Assembly (NCBI RefSeq): GCF_040712315.1
Contig: NC_134014.1
Location: 38,119,634 to 38,183,633 of the forward strand
Length of the DNA stretch: 64,000 nucleotides
From: Castanea sativa
Taxonomy: Eukaryota; Streptophyta; Magnoliopsida; Fagales; Fagaceae
Direction of reading: 5' to 3'
Within the stretch, counting starts at the first letter, position 1. The number at the start of each line of letters is the position of its first letter. The notes below the pieces were generated by a model. That model was not told the origin of the DNA, made no database searches, and saw nothing but the letters and a program-made list of their open reading frames with translations. This document shows, one piece after another, positions 60,057 through 64,000 of the stretch. A program made the translations under genes and the position numbers.

Positions 60057-60955
60057 TGATAGGAAATTTAGACCCCGATTATAGAATTGTTAATTAGATT
60101 TATTATACATAAAACTTGTTAAAACAAACAAATATTAATATCATATCAAAACTAAATGCAGCGGAAAAATAAATAAGACAAGATATGATGACTCAAGAAT
60201 ATCAATGAAATCAACCAGTTTCACAGTAAAAAATCTGGGAGGAAACCTTCCCGAAAAGCAATCCATTATAGTAAAGAGAAGTTTCAGATCTAGTACAAAA
60301 CTTTTGTCCCTAGACTCTACAATCCCTGTAGATGAACTCACAGTAGAAATTTTCTACCACTTCAGAACCTCTGAACTCTTCAATATATGAACACCACCCT
60401 TTAATACACGAATCCCAATACATGACTAACCAATTGCGCGGATCCTAGTACGCGATTTCAATCATCAACTAGAGAAGAATATGTTGGTTGCAAAGTTCTT
60501 CATATCATCAACAATGAAGATCAAGAAGCACTTGGTTATAAAACCTTAAGGCGCAAAGACGCAGTAGCTTCTTTCTGAGAAAAGAAACCCTACACAAATA
60601 CAAAAGTCTGGCCCAAAAATCAGATCTGAAAATTCTGATTTCCGTAACCTCGATAGATAGCATCTGTCGAGCCTTATTATACCTCGATAGATAGCTATCT
60701 GTTGAGCAGCTGTCCACCAGGTGTCCAACAGCTATCCGCAGGTGTTCAGCTTTAGTAAACACCTTTTCTTCACTTGTTTCTTGGTCCAATCTTCATGGCT
60801 TTAATACTAGACTTGAACAACATGTTCTTTGAAGTATTAAACACATCCTATATCAATCCAAATACAAGTAAAGTGCGTTTTGACAAAGGATTAGCCAATT
60901 ACATAAATAATGAATGACATATGTTCTAAACAAGTGAAACACGTATGTCCTAACA
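60057..60955 (-). repeat. 3' LTR of element G
   Basis: About 899 bp, TGATAGGAAATTT to CCTAACA. Its 60360-60955 part matches the other SIRE-like LTRs. Its first ~300 bp differ from them, so it is a recombinant or diverged LTR variant. Confidence 0.7.
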
Positions 60956-61679
60956 ATCTCCTCCTTTGGCAATCCGTGACAAAACCACAACCAATAAATG
61001 AACATATGAGAGAAGTCATAAATCACTCAACTCATATACACTTGTTGAATACAATAAAATCTATCCTAACACAAACTCTTGAAAAACTTTGCAAGAAGAG
61101 AGTTCATGGCATGGAAAACTTTGACAACCTGTATTTCTGAAACACTTTAAACAAAACTCATCAAGGCATCTTAGTGTGAAACAGAAATAATAGATTGCAT
61201 ACAAATAAAGAAACATGTGTATAAAGAGTGAAAAGAAACAACACATGTTAAGGTAGGTGAAGAAAACATACATCATTACATATATATCAAAGATAAGCAC
61301 AATGTATATAAACATGATCACAAGACCTAAGGTACAAGAACAAGAAGCTAAAAGTAGCTCCTACAACAACAAGGAGGTAAACACTCCCCCTAATAAGATG
61401 ATACACATCTCCCCCTTACAAGGTCATGTATTTCTACCCCTAACTTGTAAAATCTTAAAAAGAAACCCAAGTTCTCCAATTTCTCCCCCTTTTTGCCATG
61501 ATTGACAAATGGTACAAGAAGCTAGAAAGCTTCACCTGAGAAACATAAAGATGATCAAGGATGATCAAGGAGGCACAAAGAATCCATAAAAAATGCATGA
61601 ATGTAATGAAACACGATGTTATGGATGACAAGATAAAAGAAACATGCAAAACATGTGAAAAAAAAATGCATGCAGAGAA

Positions 61680-61880
61680 TCTCGATGGATCGAGAGGTAT
61701 CGAGAAGCTATCGAGCATAGCTCGATGGATCGAACAGCTATCGAGAAGCTATCGAGGGGACAGAAAGTTTCTCGATCGATCCACCTAGCTATCGAGAGGT
61801 GTCAAGATTGCGATAAAAAATCAACCGAAGATCTCGACAGATAAGCCAGGTATCGAGAGGTATCGAGAAGGTGTCGAGAT
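61680..61880. repeat. TCGAG-rich minisatellite in element G
   Basis: Repeats of CTATCGAGAAG, GACAGAAAGTTTCTCG and ATCGATCC, homologous to 29040-29380 in element B. Confidence 0.65.
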
Positions 61881-63061
61881 GGCTTAAAAATAGTTTTTCA
61901 AAGAGGAGAAAAACACAGATATGAATGAAATCAAACATGCAACTCAGCCAATGATCCAACCAACATTTTAACCTCTCAAAACATCTCTCAACCAATAAAG
62001 AGTTAAAGCATTTAGCTCCCAAAAACACACACACACACACTAAACAAGTCTAACCAATTTTATATGTCAAAAACAAGTTAAGACAGTTTAGTGAGCATAC
62101 ATCAACGCATGAAAACCTTGTGATGGCCAAATCACATTGTACCTGCACATGTATTAAAAGTAACAAAGAATATTGCGTGTTGTGTGTGAAAACATCGCAA
62201 GAATGCATAAGTGTCTCAAAGTTATGATGATTTGAGATATGAGAAAATCACTTTAACTCACACACAATCATAACTGTTTGATGGGGACTATCACCTTCGA
62301 GGTACATCCTATAACTCTCACATCTCCTAAAAAATACGCTTGCAATCATATGTAAAGTATTTTGTTCTTTTTCCTTTTTATTTTCTTTGTATATTTTCTT
62401 TTTATTAAGCAAACCATGCATGGGCATACAAGAGAAAGAAAAGAAATACTCAATTATGTTAAGCTTTTTGACATTGCACTTTTGCTATGCCTAAGCATAC
62501 AGATGTCATTGACATTGCACTTTTGCTATGCCGAAGCATACAAATGTCATATCATGATTAGCGGGTAACAGTGGTGAGATGGTTATTTATGCCTTTCCCT
62601 TAGGATTTTCTAGTCCTACCCGTCAAAAAGAGTGATACGAGTGTTAAGTACAAGAGATCACTTAACCTTACTCATCACAAACAAAGAGCCACAAAGCTTA
62701 CTTGCTTAGTTGTGCATAGAGATACTCATCTAAGCTACAAGAGATACAAAGTATAGAAAACTCTGTTTCAAATGCCATTTTAAGGTTCATAAGAACCGAT
62801 GTACACAAACACACACTGTTTTTGTATTTTTTAATTTTTCTCAATTTTTTATTTTGAAAACAAAACAAAATAAAAACTAAACAATCAAACAAAAACAGAC
62901 AAACAATCATGAAAGCATGAAAGAAAGATGCAAATGCATGAAGGCATGATAGAAAGATGCAGATGCATGAAAGCATGGTTCCAAAAGCAAAAAAGAAATC
63001 AAGCAAAGAAAGTCCTACTTAGATAGAAAGAATTAAAGTAAAGGAAAAACAGAAAAGACAA

Positions 63062-64000
63062 TTAAGTCTTAGGCTCCTTTCTCACTCACACAGCACGAAT
63101 CTTTGGCCGTGAAGATGAAAAGGCACGTGTCCTAGTATGTCTACTAAAGGATAAAGAAGAATTAAAATTCTCCTGAAATTGAGTTAAAAAGCTCAAAACT
63201 TTTAATAACTCTCCAAACAAAGGTGTAGGTTCTTGAGAGGAAACCTGTGACCGTTTGGACACTTACTTATGAGGATACAACTTAAAGCAATTAGGACAAA
63301 TGTGTCCAGAAACACTACAATGGTGACAAACATGAGGTCTAACAAAGGATTAGAATTAGCCAAAACAGATTTGGATTTCATACCTTTATTACCTTTCTCG
63401 GATTGAGGCACAATGACAGTCCTTGATCCAAAAGCCGTGGAAGAGGAGGGGCCAGAGGAGACAGCATATCCTAAGCCAGTCTTATCAGAACTAGGCTTTT
63501 AAGCACTCAAGACCTCTTCAAGCTTTGCACTAGACATCCTCTCTATTTGAGTTCTAGCTTAACTAAGCTCAACCTCAAGATTCTTGACCTTCTCTTCTAA
63601 TGAGGTGTTCTCCACAATGAGAGTCTCAACTAAGCTTGTAGTCTCATCCAGTTTGACTAACAGATCAGTCTTTTCAGTTTTTACCTCATTAAGCTCTTTT
63701 CTACAAAGATGAGAAGTCTTTTCAGATTTTATGAATTTAGTGCATAGCTTATCATAGGCATCCTGAAGGGTCAACTTTTTGGATACTTCATCATCAGAAG
63801 AATCATCACTGTCACTAGCACTCTCCACAATCACCTTATCGGTTGAGGCAACAAAGGCCATAACGTAACTGCATTCATCCACATACTCATCAGAAGAGTC
63901 ATTCTCAGTGTCACTCCAAGTAACAACCAACCCTTTATCTTCTAACTTCTTAGCATTTTCCCTCATAAGGTAGTTTGGGCACTCTATCCTCATATGACCA
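63062..64000 (-). pseudogene. gag of element G, partial, broken
   Basis: From the right edge: a zinc-knuckle tail (IECPNYL), an acidic Ser/Asp segment (SDTENDSSDE), a coiled-coil region ending in VKNLEVELS near 63560, then a Ser-rich part and a second CCHC knuckle, CHHCSVSGHICPNC, near 63325-63285. In-frame stops follow VELS and the segment near 63500, and a frame change lies before the knuckle. The family is the same as the gag at 30493-31260. It ends at a TAA (63062-63064) and is followed by spacer, not protease. Confidence 0.78.

Larger units (their letters stand above)
60057..64000 (-). mobile_element. SIRE-like element G, pol-less, incomplete in window
   Basis: The 3' LTR at 60057-60955 begins TGATAGG exactly where the LecRK-flank duplication stops. 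It is followed by the polypurine region, TCGAG minisatellite, spacer and gag (63062 onward), and the element runs off the right edge. As in B, the post-pol spacer follows gag directly, and no pol is seen. Unlike A and B it also lacks the accessory ORF. Confidence 0.78.

Noticed and set aside
1..64000. tRNA or rRNA genes
   Set aside because: Only PBS sequences and a SINE with tRNA-like boxes were seen; no complete cloverleaf or rRNA stretch was recognised by eye.

Overview
The window is repeat-rich plant nuclear DNA. Evidence: plant LTR retrotransposons primed by initiator-Met tRNA, intronless L-type lectin receptor kinase (LecRK) genes, an HMG-box gene with GT-AG introns, and several MULE/Harbinger-type elements. 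The SIRE-like retroelements carry an accessory ORF of a type I associate with woody dicots, particularly Fagaceae (oak, chestnut, beech); that assignment comes from memory and is tentative. By my boundaries roughly three quarters of the window is transposable elements, many nested and several with exact target-site duplications (TSDs).

Layout. 0.3-5.7 kb: Ty3/gypsy chromovirus on the minus strand, 430-bp LTRs about 3% diverged, coding region broken. 6.3-20.3 kb: LecRK copy A on the minus strand, a pseudogene split by a 1.4-kb long-inverted-repeat MULE-like element and an 8-kb Ty1/copia element (TSD GTGTA); a solo LTR carrying a second LTR insertion lies in its 3' flank. 20.5-21.8 kb: Harbinger/Tourist-type element with TSD TAA. 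22.5-36.6 kb: old SIRE-like copia element (A) with pol and an accessory ORF, into which a pol-less relative (B, 25703-32045, TSD AATCA) inserted. 36.7-39.1 kb: third SIRE-like copy (C, TSD AGATG) with another LTR inside. 39.5-43.0 kb: two miniature LTR elements, a tRNA-derived SINE and LecRK-unit flank.

43.6-46.7 kb: LecRK copy B, well preserved but interrupted near the end of the kinase domain by a 1,179-bp solo LTR (TSD GTCCC) whose U3 holds four CACGTG G-boxes at exact 30-bp spacing. 47.1-55.3 kb: an 8,221-bp MULE with a perfect 9-bp TSD (ATATAACAA). It carries a subterminal ~92-bp tandem array and pieces of several unrelated genes, including a multi-exon gene whose spliced frame joins an HMG-box-like region to a domain resembling the N-terminal part of Ulp1-associated plant proteins. 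57.9-60.06 kb: third copy of the LecRK-unit flank with a solo LTR and a MITE. 60.06 kb to the end: another pol-less SIRE-like element running off the window.

No intact host gene is evident. The area reads as a tandem LecRK cluster progressively invaded and silenced. The most unusual object is the gene-carrying MULE at 47-55 kb.
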